From Hypomesus transpacificus (taxonomy: Eukaryota > Chordata > Actinopteri > Osmeriformes > Osmeridae), in contig NC_061064.1 in NCBI RefSeq assembly GCF_021917145.1, positions 4,922,098 through 4,986,097 on the forward strand: a DNA stretch of 64,000 bases. Reading direction: 5' to 3'. The translations under genes and the position numbers were made by a program. Every line of letters begins with the position of its first letter. The stretch's first letter is position 1. The notes beneath the pieces were generated by a model, which saw only the letters and a program-made list of their open reading frames with translations, was not told the origin of the DNA and did not search any database. Below are positions 15,188 through 42,515 of the stretch, one piece after another.

Positions 15188-16900
15188 CTCTCCTCTCTTT
15201 GCCAGTCTCTGCTCTGATGCTGCTCTTGGAGAAATACAGGATGTGTGTCATACTGTTCAGATGCTGTCCAACCACAATTTCCCTCTTCCCATGCTGACTG
15301 ACAGATCTCACGAGCAGTCTTCATGAATCAGACGATAAAATGAATGAATGAAGAATGAATCAGTTGATCTCAATCATTTGGCATGAATATAGAGGGTTAG
15401 GGAAATTGTGGTCTCTCTAACGTAGAACATGTGTCGTACACTTGTATTTGGTTTCATTAATCTGAATCATGTCTATAACCTGTTCAATTTGTATTATGCC
15501 AAATAAGGGAATATGATTACAGCTAAAACAACAGTCTCTCAATAGGATCCTCTGTGTTAGGAAATCTGTGTTACTTTGATATTTCACAATCATAGCGCCC
15601 AACGTGCTGTGACTGAGGGAAAATAAATCAAAACTGGTCACATAAATAACATGATTTAAGCTTCACATAAAGGATTTACTTTTATATATAAAATACATGA
15701 ATAATAATTCCTATGTTTTGTTAATATAACTGCAGTCATGTGAATGTTGATTCAAGTTGGTTCAAGTCTGGATTGATTTATCAGCTATAACATGATTGCA
15801 GGGATAGATGATAACTGACTCAAATGTTTACAATAATCGCCATATGTCATTACCTGTATCTTTCTGTAATTTAACTGAACTAAACTGACAATGGCGTTAT
15901 AACAGGATTCAGTGTATATAGTTTTATATCTAGCACTATTCAGATGTTCAAAAGACAATTTAATGTCAATACCAATCATATCTAAAAGGTTGTTGAACTG
16001 AAAACAATATGGTAAACAATTATTAACGTGTGCTGAGCCACTTTTGCGACACAAAACCTGATAGAGTTCCGATGTTGATGATCGACCCCAGTAGTAAAAA
16101 TCCTGACCATATGGCAACGAGACAGACAAAAGGACAGTTAGAGCTCTCCCTAGGAGGTGTTCATCAGTGTTTTGCAAGAGGCCAAATGTGATGGTCTTTG
16201 AAGTCAAAGTGATGTGAATGTCAAAAAAGCGAACACAAACAACAAAACAAACAACAACCATTTATTTCAAAATGCAAGGCATCGAATATGAAGTAACATT
16301 ACACAAAATGTGGAAACACATTTTGTGGTGTCTGCTCTGTCAAATCAGCTTCCTCTGACATTACACCCTCATCTAAAGACGTAGGTCTGAAGGTGTGCAA
16401 ATGTTCTAAATACAAAGAGGAAGGAAAGGGGACACTCAATACTCATCAAATTGTTAATGGCACAACATTCCTACAGGCTTGAGTGAGGTACCCCGATACA
16501 GCCGTAGCAGATTTAGACAATTCCAAAATATTATGTATTTTCTCTGCCTACTTGGCACATCTTATGTTCATCTCATTGACCTTTAAACTGAAATAAAATA
16601 GTATTAAAAAAACGTCTGTGTATAAAATGTTTATTATATTGCTGGAAAAATCCAGTGCAAGCAAAGTGTTGTGAAATGTTGTTGAAAAAGATGATTCCAA
16701 CACAGGTACAAATAACATCATAAATAACAACAACAACAAAACTGAAAGAAGACCTGTAATAATCCCAAGTCTTGTAATTTGTTAACAAATATGATAGAAT
16801 AGTGCCAATCATAACAGAATATTATATATGTAACGTTGAGGTAATGATTTGTCGAAAAGCTCTTTTGTTGTGGAAAGATCCCAACAACCAATGGATGGGT
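15188..16900. other. Intergenic, MMP20-like to mmp13
   Basis: No coding exon is recognised. A candidate poly(A) signal AATAAA for the MMP20-like gene is at 15622-15627. The remainder is AT-rich and featureless by eye. Confidence 0.5.
15622..15627 (+). terminator. Candidate poly(A) signal (AATAAA), MMP20-like gene
   Basis: AATAAA lies about 615 bp past the stop codon and downstream of the heptamer array. It is supported by position only. Confidence 0.35.
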
Positions 16901-16917
16901 AGTTTATTTCCTGCCCG

Positions 16918-16924
16918 TGACTCA
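16918..16924 (+). promoter_or_regulatory. AP-1 site of mmp13 promoter
   Basis: A perfect TGACTCA lies 33 bp upstream of the TATA box. Proximal AP-1 sites close to the TATA box are the classic control element of collagenase and stromelysin promoters, which link them to Fos/Jun and inflammatory signals. Confidence 0.8.
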
Positions 16925-16956
16925 GTGCAGTTGCCCAACACCTCAGGGTTATAGAG

Positions 16957-16964
16957 TATATAAA
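16957..16964 (+). promoter_or_regulatory. TATA box of mmp13
   Basis: TATATAAA lies about 50 bp upstream of the ATG at 17014, so transcription should start near 16985-16995 with a very short 5' UTR. Confidence 0.8.
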
Positions 16965-17013
16965 GCTGCTGGTTTTACACAGACAGAAAACACACCCCCG
17001 AGGAAGAGGCATC

Positions 17014-20412
<3,399 letters not shown>

Positions 20413-20445
20413 ATCAGTTACCTCTGATGACCAACAGTGGCCAGT

Positions 20446-20451
20446 AATAAA
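20446..20451 (+). terminator. mmp13 poly(A) signal, proximal
   Basis: AATAAA lies 34 bp past the stop codon, which would give a very short 3' UTR. A second one is at 20621-20626. Confidence 0.5.
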
Positions 20452-20620
20452 AGCAACAATGTATGCTGCTTTTGATGTTTTTGTGCTTTGCAAACATGAA
20501 ATGTATTTAAATCAATATTTAATGTATTTAAATGATCACTTTTTGTGATTATTAAAAGTTTGTGCTTTTGTCCTGAAAGAGTTATTGAATGGTGTACTGT
20601 ATATGAAGGCTTTCTATTCA

Positions 20621-20626
20621 AATAAA
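20621..20626 (+). terminator. mmp13 poly(A) signal, distal
   Basis: AATAAA lies about 210 bp past the stop, followed by a T/GT-rich stretch that suits a cleavage downstream element. Confidence 0.55.
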
Positions 20627-22400
20627 GTATAAACTAATATTAGTTCTGTATTTTGTCTCTTTGCCTCATAATGTTGCATTATCTTTGACTAAATAAGTAA
20701 ATACCATTAAAACATAACATTTACACATAGTCAAGTTATATTTAATGAAATATATAGGAATCAAATCAAGGGATTTTTTTTGTGTCAAAGTACACCTCTA
20801 TGTACTTGGTTTACAACTGTTTTGGTCTTTAAGGTCAGTTCACTAGGAGCCAGTTTATGGCTGAGTGGTTACATTCAGCTATTCCACCAATACTATAAAC
20901 GTAATATTATGGCCAAGCTACACTTTAATGCAAAACTGGACATCATGGGCTGTTGTGACATAGAGTTGTACAGTATGAAGTACAACCAAACTGTAATATT
21001 TCAGATTCTGTCCATTTCCACGGCTCCCACAATCATACAGTTAACTGTACAAATTGTACAATTTACTATATGACCATATATGGTCATGTATCCGTGTTGT
21101 GGGCCTGACTGAGCTGTAGTCTTCAGGTTACCCTGCACGTCACATTCACCCCTCAAAATATGACTATTGAATATTCATTTGAAATCTTGATGACGACACA
21201 ATGTGCACCAGACGCAGAGGGTTACATTTATCTCTGGGTTTTCCCAGGTTAAAACTCCAACTCAGAAACTGCTGGTCCTTGCATAACTCTGTATATTATT
21301 AAAACCATATACAGAGTAATGACTTCTCAGAATCAGAAAAAACTATAGTTTGCTTACTCTTTACAGCAGTTAGGGTAACTGTTTCCACTGACTAAATCAT
21401 TATAAACTGGTACACACTACCGAAAACCCACAGAACAGTAACAATTGTGTATCTAACTTTGACAGAGAGTGTGAAAGAAATGTTGGGCCTATGTACAATG
21501 AATGTGTTTTAGAAGAAGTTTACAGTTGGTTGAGAAGCTTGATACAATGTATGTTGATTCGACTCATTTGGTAGATATGCCACCTGTAGTTTTATAACAC
21601 CTAACTAGGATACATGAAGTCTAGGAGACGTGAAGTCTGGGTGACCTGAAAGAGTTCTTGTCACCTGGGGGGAAGAGACAGTTGTTCTGAAGAAAATGTG
21701 GATTCAACTGTATTGTTCTGAGGATTTAACCAATGACAGAAGAGATTTGATATAGCTTCATGTCTGTAGGATGGACCAATGACTTTTGAGAACTGTCGTA
21801 TCTATAAAATGGTCTGTTGAAAAATGTTCTGGGGGGTTCAGGGCCATCAGCTGGGTAGTGCTGGTGGGCTGGATTCTCCCGGTGTTTGGTCACAGAATTT
21901 GATTTGGGAAGGCTATTAAATAATGTTAACATTATTATATAAACACCATTCACACCTTTGAAGTTCAATATTGTCAATTATTCAAAGTTTCAACTCTTAT
22001 TAGGATCAAGGACTCCATCTGCTGCTGACAGAGTGTATTGAGTTGATCAATATTGAGTTTTTGTTGCTGATAAAGAGCTCTGCCCAGAAGTCATGCCAGT
22101 CCTGCCTGTTCCATGCTTGTGTTAACCTTATGATCTCAAATTGAAAATTCATATCACCGACTCGACACATCACAGAGCTTCCTTTCATTGACTTCTTCCC
22201 CTCTCCATCCCACACTTCACGTAGTTGATTCATCATTACCGTATGTAGGGCCTGTTCAGACAGTTCCTGGAATGCAGCTTATTGTCCAATCCATGCGGGG
22301 GAACACCTCAAAACCTACACAAGGGATATGGGTAATTTGAGGCAATTAACCAACATCCATCTCCACCCCCTCTTGTATGTGTAATTCCAAAGAGTTGGGT
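20627..22400. other. Intergenic, mmp13 to mmp30-like
   Basis: AT-rich DNA with no recognised exon, repeat array or SINE. The right end becomes the promoter of the next MMP gene. Confidence 0.5.
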
Positions 22401-22408
22401 TATATAAG
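22401..22408 (+). promoter_or_regulatory. TATA box of mmp30-like gene
   Basis: TATATAAG lies 64 bp upstream of the predicted ATG at 22472. Unlike mmp13, I see no perfect TGACTCA nearby. Confidence 0.7.
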
Positions 22409-22471
22409 GAGGCTGTGAGAGGGTGAGAGGTAACCAGACCTTCTTTTCGGCAGCAGGAGAAGGTTGTAAAT

Positions 22472-25345
<2,874 letters not shown>

Positions 25346-25503
25346 GAAATCAGCACCCCCAAGCCATGGGTTACTATCACAGTATACTCCAAGTTTTAGA
25401 CCTGAACACATATTGATTAATTAATACGATTGCTTTCTCATTACATTAATGAATCTTGCAACTGGATGGGGGCTCCATTTTTAGGAGGCCAATCTAAAGA
25501 CTA

Positions 25504-25509
25504 AATAAA
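25504..25509 (+). terminator. mmp30-like poly(A) signal
   Basis: AATAAA lies about 160 bp past the stop codon and is the only good match in the proximal 3' flank. Confidence 0.6.
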
Positions 25510-26136
25510 GCTATCTAGCACCATGAATGTGCCGTCTTCTTTCTGAGCTTGCAAAGCTATGTTCATTGTCACCGCCCTGACGTTTCTAGTGAGAGTAAAA
25601 CCTCCCATATTGAGATACTATTTAACTGCCCTTCATTCCTGTATTCTATGTCCAGTCCTCTGAAAGGCTCAGCTTGAGTGTATCAGACACCTGCACCTTA
25701 CAGATCTGTAATAAATACTTTGATTTTGTCTTGAACTTGTATTTGGAAACTGACATAACTGACTTGGTACTTTCAAAGCAATAAGGAACTATTTGAAACT
25801 TCTTCACAAATGAATGACCAGTGTCCAGAAGGCTGACATTTTGTCCAGATATAGTTTAAATGAATGGCTTTGGATATAAGCTACAATAAATACAATCATT
25901 CCATTCATGCTTGAAAAAAGGAGTGGTATATGGGACTTACTCTGCGAAGTAATATGACATTTGTGAGTGATGGGTGGAAGTCGCGAGTGATAATTAAACT
26001 ACAAGGACCACAATACATAGCAAGTTACGTAGGAGGAGACACCTCTTACTTTGATTGGTTGGTTGGTTTGGCCCTCCACTGCACTGCTGAAGGTGAAACA
26101 GCTTCTGCAATTAGGAACAGTTTTCAGTATAATATT
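25510..26136. other. Intergenic/acat1 promoter and 5' UTR
   Basis: The gap between the mmp30-like poly(A) signal and the acat1 start is only about 630 bp. It must hold the acat1 promoter. No TATA box or sharp motif stands out, as expected for a housekeeping gene. Confidence 0.45.
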
Positions 26137-31623
<5,487 letters not shown>

Positions 31624-31874
31624 GAAACCTCACGCTCCACTCACTCCTGCGTCCTCATCAGGACTGCCTGGAGAAAGTTTCATCGATGTACTCGGTTGAG
31701 ATGACAATACTCCAAGCACTTTGTCATTTATCTGAAGCAAACTCTGTACCTGAAAGGTGACTGTGGCTAGATGACTGTATGCAAACAGATATTATTATGA
31801 CTCCATGTTTGAGACACTCCTGTGTGCAAATAACTTCTGGTTACCGTTGAACTTTTGGACTTATGAATAGGATG

Positions 31875-31880
31875 AATAAA
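31875..31880 (+). terminator. acat1 poly(A) signal
   Basis: AATAAA lies about 250 bp past the stop codon, followed by a T/GT-rich segment (TATTGTTGTGTT). Confidence 0.6.
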
Positions 31881-33250
31881 TAGTTTTTATGAATGATGTA
31901 TGTATTGTTGTGTTATGATATGAGATGGTTTGGCTTACTACTGGTAAAATAGGAATCCCATTGCTTAAGGTATCACTTAACATGACCTATATATAGTAGT
32001 AAAATATGTAATCATGCAAATGGTAAATCTATCCCATTGGAGTATTGTAAATCTATTAAGGCCTTGTTTGAACAGGTTCGTTTCTTGTCATTGTAGGTTT
32101 TCCTCCCTGTTATACATTTGGGCCACAAGAGGGTGCTGTGGGGTGATAACCACTGTTTTTCTTCAACCATCTGATGTTGATTGGAATGGGAGTGGATCTG
32201 AATATGGGAAAGTGTGCTTCTAAAGATAAATGAACAATGACTCACTTCAACATTTGACTGAAATCCCATCCAAATGAACAGTCAAGTGTTGCCCTGCCTT
32301 TATATATTTGTCCTCCTTTCTCTGCCAGAGAACATGGCATCCATTAGGTTAACTATTGACAGGGAGTTTTGCAACTGCGACAAAGGCCTGTGGTCTCAGT
32401 TTTGTTTACAGACATGTCCAATCCCCATTGTGACTGAAGAAATGGGCCATGATGTTTCACCTGGTTATCGATTAACACATCCGGAAATGTTCGTATTGGC
32501 AGAAAGAGAAGACCATCACGTAAGCCGGTAGGAATCTGTTAAATTTCTTTTCTCTGTCTTTTCTAGTGTCACCACAAGAGAGCAAGGGTCTTTAAGAATA
32601 TAAAGTGTAATTCCAGTTGTTTCCCTGATTCCATGGATGGATACTTTATGAGTTGCTGCTTCAGGACTAAACTGTGTCATTGTTTTCATGCCATGAGAAA
32701 CTAAGTGGGAACGTTTTTTATGTGCCACTTTACTGACAAATGAACCAAAAAGGCAATGTTTTAGTAAAACAAAAACTGCCTACAAGACACACACTCAAAC
32801 ATAGCATCAAGTCCAATAATCAGGGTTGACCTGATTGTATTTTTGAGTCTGAGTGTATTTTTACTTTAACTTTATTGTCCTGTTTATAATTGATCATTTT
32901 TTATAATGCACAACACTCCTTTTTCTTCTATCAATTAGTGTATAGTGACACTGCTTTTCGTATCACGTCATAAACCATAAACCATGTCATAAAAGTGCAA
33001 ATATTAGAGCCAGTGAAACTAAAATACCTGTAACGACTGTACAGACTATGACTACAGTTCAGTGAAACCTTTGCAATGACCTGCCACAACTTCCTCATGT
33101 AATCATACATAGAACAATAACTTCCATATCACATGGTTCTTCCTGTGAAGTTCATTTCATCATTAGAAAAAGAACACAACCTTTTTAATGGCTGGAATAC
33201 TTGAACAGCCTGAGTGGTCAGCCTATGCACACACAGGGAAGGTGTGGTCA
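31881..33250. other. Intergenic, acat1 to tmprss2
   Basis: No conserved exon is recognised. An 85-codon open frame at 32274-32531 has no familiar features. The right end should hold the tmprss2 promoter and an untranslated first exon, perhaps ending at the donor-like TGAG|GTATTG at 33354. Confidence 0.45.
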
Positions 33251-33590
33251 TGGCTGTTGATTACCTGGCACAGTGGAAGACTGGACTGAGTTAGACAGAG
33301 AAGGCAGAGAAGAAGGATATCGAGCTAAGACACGAAAGGAACATTTCTTGTGAGGTATTGATTCTTAGATTTTTTTTATAACTTATATATAACTTATTTG
33401 TAACTTATTAGTAACTTTATCATGGTTCATGAGGATGAGAGGAATGAAATGTGTGCAGAGTAAACACGGTGTCTTGGTAACTGTCAATCAATGAAATGGT
33501 GTGCTACTTAGAATTGAATTTATATTAATATTTGCTCTACTTTTCTTTTCCTTGTTTGTCATGTTTCGAATAGAAACAAGAACTGTCAAC

Positions 33591-38424
<4,834 letters not shown>

Positions 38425-38491
38425 ATCACAAAAACTGCAATTGAAAATATCAGACAGTTACATTAAGTACATTACTTTGCAATATGTTTGT

Positions 38492-38497
38492 TTTATT
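38492..38497 (-). terminator. Candidate fam3b poly(A) signal
   Basis: TTTATT on the + strand is AATAAA on the minus strand, about 280 bp past the fam3b stop. It lies only about 70 bp beyond the tmprss2 stop, so the two 3' UTRs probably overlap. Confidence 0.45.
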
Positions 38498-38773
38498 AGT
38501 TCTACATCTATCTTTACAGAACAACTAATGGAGATGCCAATGAACATGGAACATTCCAGTGCCTGTTGACTTGAATTTTTAGGGGAAAGTGTATTTTTTC
38601 CATGTTTGATAAAGATACTGTATATTATTTGACTTATTTGATGACCCTTATGAGATTACAAAGTATTTATAAAAGTTGTATACTGCCAAAAGTAGTTTGA
38701 TGAGCATGTGTCTCATTCTAATTCAAAATAATTCTCATTCAGTAAAAAAAACCATTAATTAAGAATATTATTT

Positions 38774-40969
38774 TTAAATGTGCCCAACACATCCATCAAT
38801 CTGTACTTCTGCAGGCCAGCCTGGGTATCTGTTAGTCTTCCTGTTACTGTAGAGTATCTGTGAAACCAACAACAAAACTGTCACTGTCCCTCTCATTGTC
38901 ACAACAAAGGTGTACATTCTGTGGGCCCAGTAGAATATTATCAGCAGTGATACAGTAGTACTTTATCCTGCATTTCCAGGTGGCGAAAGGAAGAACAAAC
39001 TACAAATCTACATATTAGTGTACAGTAGCCTTTACCTTTTCTTTTTTAATGTCTTCAGGAATAGGGAATCCTTTAGACCCAAAGAAGACCCAGCTGGAAC
39101 GAAAGCCAATTTTTCCAATGATAGTGCTTCCTAGGCTTTCTATTTCCTTCTTTGCTTCTGGCTTCAGCCTTTGAGGAAAGAAAAGGTCTTTGAGAGAAGC
39201 TTGCAGATATTGTTGTTGGTAATGAATTAAGCAATAGGCGTTAGGCTAACTTAGCACAGGCCTAAGATTTAAGTGTTATATAAGTATTTCATAATAGGGT
39301 ATACAAAGTCTTTTTATGTAAAACAGGATGGTTTTTCATGGGCGAAACAAACATCCTTGATTAGAAAATTGTGTATATATGTCTCTAACTACAACTCTAA
39401 CTACAACAGTTCGTCATGGAGATGTTAAACATACTTGGTGCTTCCCTCATCATAAGTTGCCATTAGTATAAAAGAGCCATTAGAAATCTTGTGGAGGAAG
39501 TTGATCAATGCCCCGGAGTTATCTACAAGACAACAAGAAATCGTCAGCCACGTGAGAAAGTAATGTGAAGGAGTTGGTAGGTTGGGACCCAGTAATGAGT
39601 GACTCTATTACTAATTTAGATATCTATAAACAGAAATAGTAAAATTTTAAGTTTAAGTTTTGACTACCAAACATACATTTGTTTGTGGCTGTTATAGCAT
39701 AGTGTTGTAGCTGTACCTCCTTGCCACATGTTAAAAGAAGCACTGTCTATCTTCTCTCCTGATGATGCTGTGTGGACAACATGTTTTCCAAATGAGGATG
39801 GGCCACATCAAGGTGTGTCTTCAAAGTGTTCACAGTGTTCACATGACATGAGGAAATAGTTGGAAAAATGTGCCATTTGTATAGATAACAAAGCGATTTG
39901 TTACCATCAACTGCTGCAATGTTGATCCCTCTACCAGCATTATGTCCATCAATAATCCTTGGGAAACAATAAAGATCACTTTACAGACTTAACATTTTGG
40001 TTTGGAGGAAGGCTAACTGTATTTTTTAAACCAATTAACCCAATTTTACCCAATACTAAAACAAATACAAATTATTTTATTTTAACCTTCACAATGTGGG
40101 GGGGTCTGAGACAGCCCAACGGTTAAAAGAAAATGCTTCACTTGTTTTTGTATGCGGTAAAGTTGTCGCAATACGACGGTGGGTCCCAATGGGTGATGGG
40201 TCAGAATGACCCGAAGATAACACAAGGATTAAGTCATTACTCAACACTGACATTGCATTCTCAAAACAGATTTTGGGCTGTTTTTGGATCCCTCCACCAC
40301 TAAGTATCTGGAAGGCAAACTTCCCATGTGGACACTCGGACCAACGGTTGCACTTCTGTCTCCTTGGCACAGGAACTCCAGCTTTAAACAGAACAATTTC
40401 TGCTATGCATTTCTGCCATGCAGTTTAAGAAGTTGAAATTAAATGTACGGAATGCCAAACAGAGTCCTGGTCTTACCTGGTTTCTGTTGAGGTCTAGTGT
40501 CGTCGTAGAGTCTAGCCACTGACGCAGAGATTAACCGGTTGTTAGACCATTCACAGACTAAATCGGAAGCTGCAGTTCCAAAGTACCAGGCGAAAACACA
40601 GCAGAAAACAAACCCTGCAGTTCTTAGGAAATCTGTAACCCCCCCCCCCCCCACACACACACACACACACATACATAGAACACACAAACATACACACACA
40701 CATTCATGTAAACTTCACATTAAACAACAGAGAAATACAAGGAAATCCACATGCCTTTTTTGGGGGGGCTGTTGCTTGCTTTCATTTCCTAGAGAGTGAT
40801 TTCACAACCTTTCCTGTGGTACTCTCATTTCCCTCCTTTCCAATACCCACTACGGTAAAAGTATTAGATTTTCTTCCAATCATTCGGTAATTCTTACCTT
40901 AGTAAGAATTGTTTGCGTAGTGTTACGGTACAACTTACTCCACAAATGACGAGAAGAGCAGGCTGCCAT
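38774..40969 (-). CDS. fam3b: FAM3B/PANDER-type secreted cytokine-like protein
   Basis: FAM3B is a secreted globular protein, known in mammals as a pancreatic islet-derived factor that affects glucose handling. Minus-strand exons, 5' to 3': 40969-40939, 40632-40477, 40381-40252, 39957-39905, 39767-39717, 39522-39435, 39168-39036 and 38857-38774, giving 241 aa (human about 235). The N-terminus has a hydrophobic segment (TAGFVFCCVFAWYFGTAA) that can act as signal peptide or anchor. Family motifs: GRGINIAAVD, FNMWQGDNSG, LMATYDEGSTK, GFRSSWVFFGSKG and the C-terminal NRYPGWPAEVQIDGC. The IPEDIKKEK and GWPAEVQIDGC segments match FAM3B better than FAM3A/C/D. Adjacency to tmprss2 repeats the human 21q22 neighbourhood. 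The acceptor of the second exon is unusual (poly-G and GT tract). Confidence 0.9.
40639..40670. repeat. C14-(AC)9 tract at fam3b acceptor
   Basis: On the + strand, 14 C then (AC)9. On the transcribed fam3b strand this reads (GT)9 then G14, ending six bases before the TTACAG acceptor of exon 2. Confidence 0.92.
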
Positions 40970-41921
40970 GGCTCCCTTTATCAGGTTACTGTTCGTGCTT
41001 CCTTACTCTTTACCCACCCATGATGACAGAGGGCCATAAAACCTTTTTCCCTGCAGGACAGGTGCAATGGGTCAAAACAAACAGTTGAATACCCAATACT
41101 TTGTTTAAAAGTATTGAACATGATAACATATTCCTAAATGCTCTGCAAGAAAGTGGCATTCAGTTTAATTTAAAACATTTAATGATAAAGGTCACTGTTC
41201 AGATACAGACGTTTGTGCATTACTCAACTTTACCTGAAGGGGGTGTTCTAACATTTGCAAAACAAAAGCGTTTTATGGATCCTTGAAAAAAAAGAACACA
41301 GATCCCATTTCTTTACCTGTCTCACAACTTCAGGTACATTAGAAGGATTTATATATTTACTGTTTATTAGCTATTATTGAGAGAGTACAACACACGCACA
41401 CACGCCAATACTTTATCCCCCCCCTTCTTCCATGGCCACAATTTGCCCTCTCCGCTCCTCTCCTCTTCTCTCCTTTCCATCAGCATGGTTGCCTAATCAC
41501 TGCTCATGGAGGTTGGCTTGCTAATTGGCAGATGCTCAGGCCCCGAGCCTGCATCTGCTACCTGTTTGTACCAATTAACAGACCCATGACACTGCACTGA
41601 CACCTCTTCAATGGGTTAACAGATGCTGCAATTAGCCACTCATTTGAATAGATGCCCGTTTACCGTGAGGGCCCTTGTCGCATCATCCCAACCGGGGGAC
41701 CGCCTCTCATCTATTTGCTTTTTCCGTTGCCTCTCAAACGACTCAACGAGGCGTGGGAAGGCAATGGAACCCTGGTGTGTTGACAAACAAACGCTCAACG
41801 ACCGCTAAATGAGCCCTCCGCGTACACGAGTGGCAGTGCTGGCGTGCTACAGGGGGCTCCGCGGTACCTTTAGAATATGTAGGAGCAGGGTTTGTGTTGC
41901 ATGTTTAAGTACAGAACTGTG

Positions 41922-41923
41922 CC

Positions 41924-41954
<31 letters not shown>

Positions 41955-41964
41955 ACACACACAC
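41922..41964. repeat. C19-(AC)12 compound microsatellite
   Basis: Nineteen C residues run directly into an AC repeat, the same architecture as at 40639-40670. Confidence 0.92.
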
Positions 41965-42390
41965 TGACCACACGGGAGCGTGACGGTCCACAGGAGAGAC
42001 ACAGGAAGCGGCTCAGCGTGACTCAGAACCATCACGTTGTGTCTGGAGGGTGAAAGGCATGCTGCTCTATGACTAGTTTGGTTACAATGTGACCAGAATA
42101 AATCCACTGGTATTGGAACTGCAGAATGGTGTTCCAGTGAAATAAAGGATGACAGCAACTTTCCTTTTCGTTGTCTTCCGTCTTTCTGATTTGGGCTTTT
42201 TGAAAATGGTTTGCATTTGCAGGAGATTAAGCAAAACAACATTTGAGTTATATGAATGGAAACCTATCAACCTTACAGAATATAGATTTTCATGACTCCT
42301 CCATCATTATTATCATATTCTGATAGAGCTGAAAGAGTTGCCGGTTACGAAACTGACTATGATTCCTGCTTCTCACCAGCACTGTGTGCG

Positions 42391-42515
42391 ACTGTGTGTG
42401 TATGTGTGTCTGGTTGTGTCAGTGTGTGTATGTGTGTGTATGTGTGTCTGGTTGTGTCTGTGTGTGTATGTGTGTGTATGTGTGTGTTTGTGTGTCTGGT
42501 TGTGTCTGTGTGTGA
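42391..42515. repeat. TG-rich compound repeat
   Basis: Repeated TGTGTGTCTGGTTGTGTC units interspersed with (TG)n and TATG. It generates spurious open frames on both strands. Confidence 0.85.
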
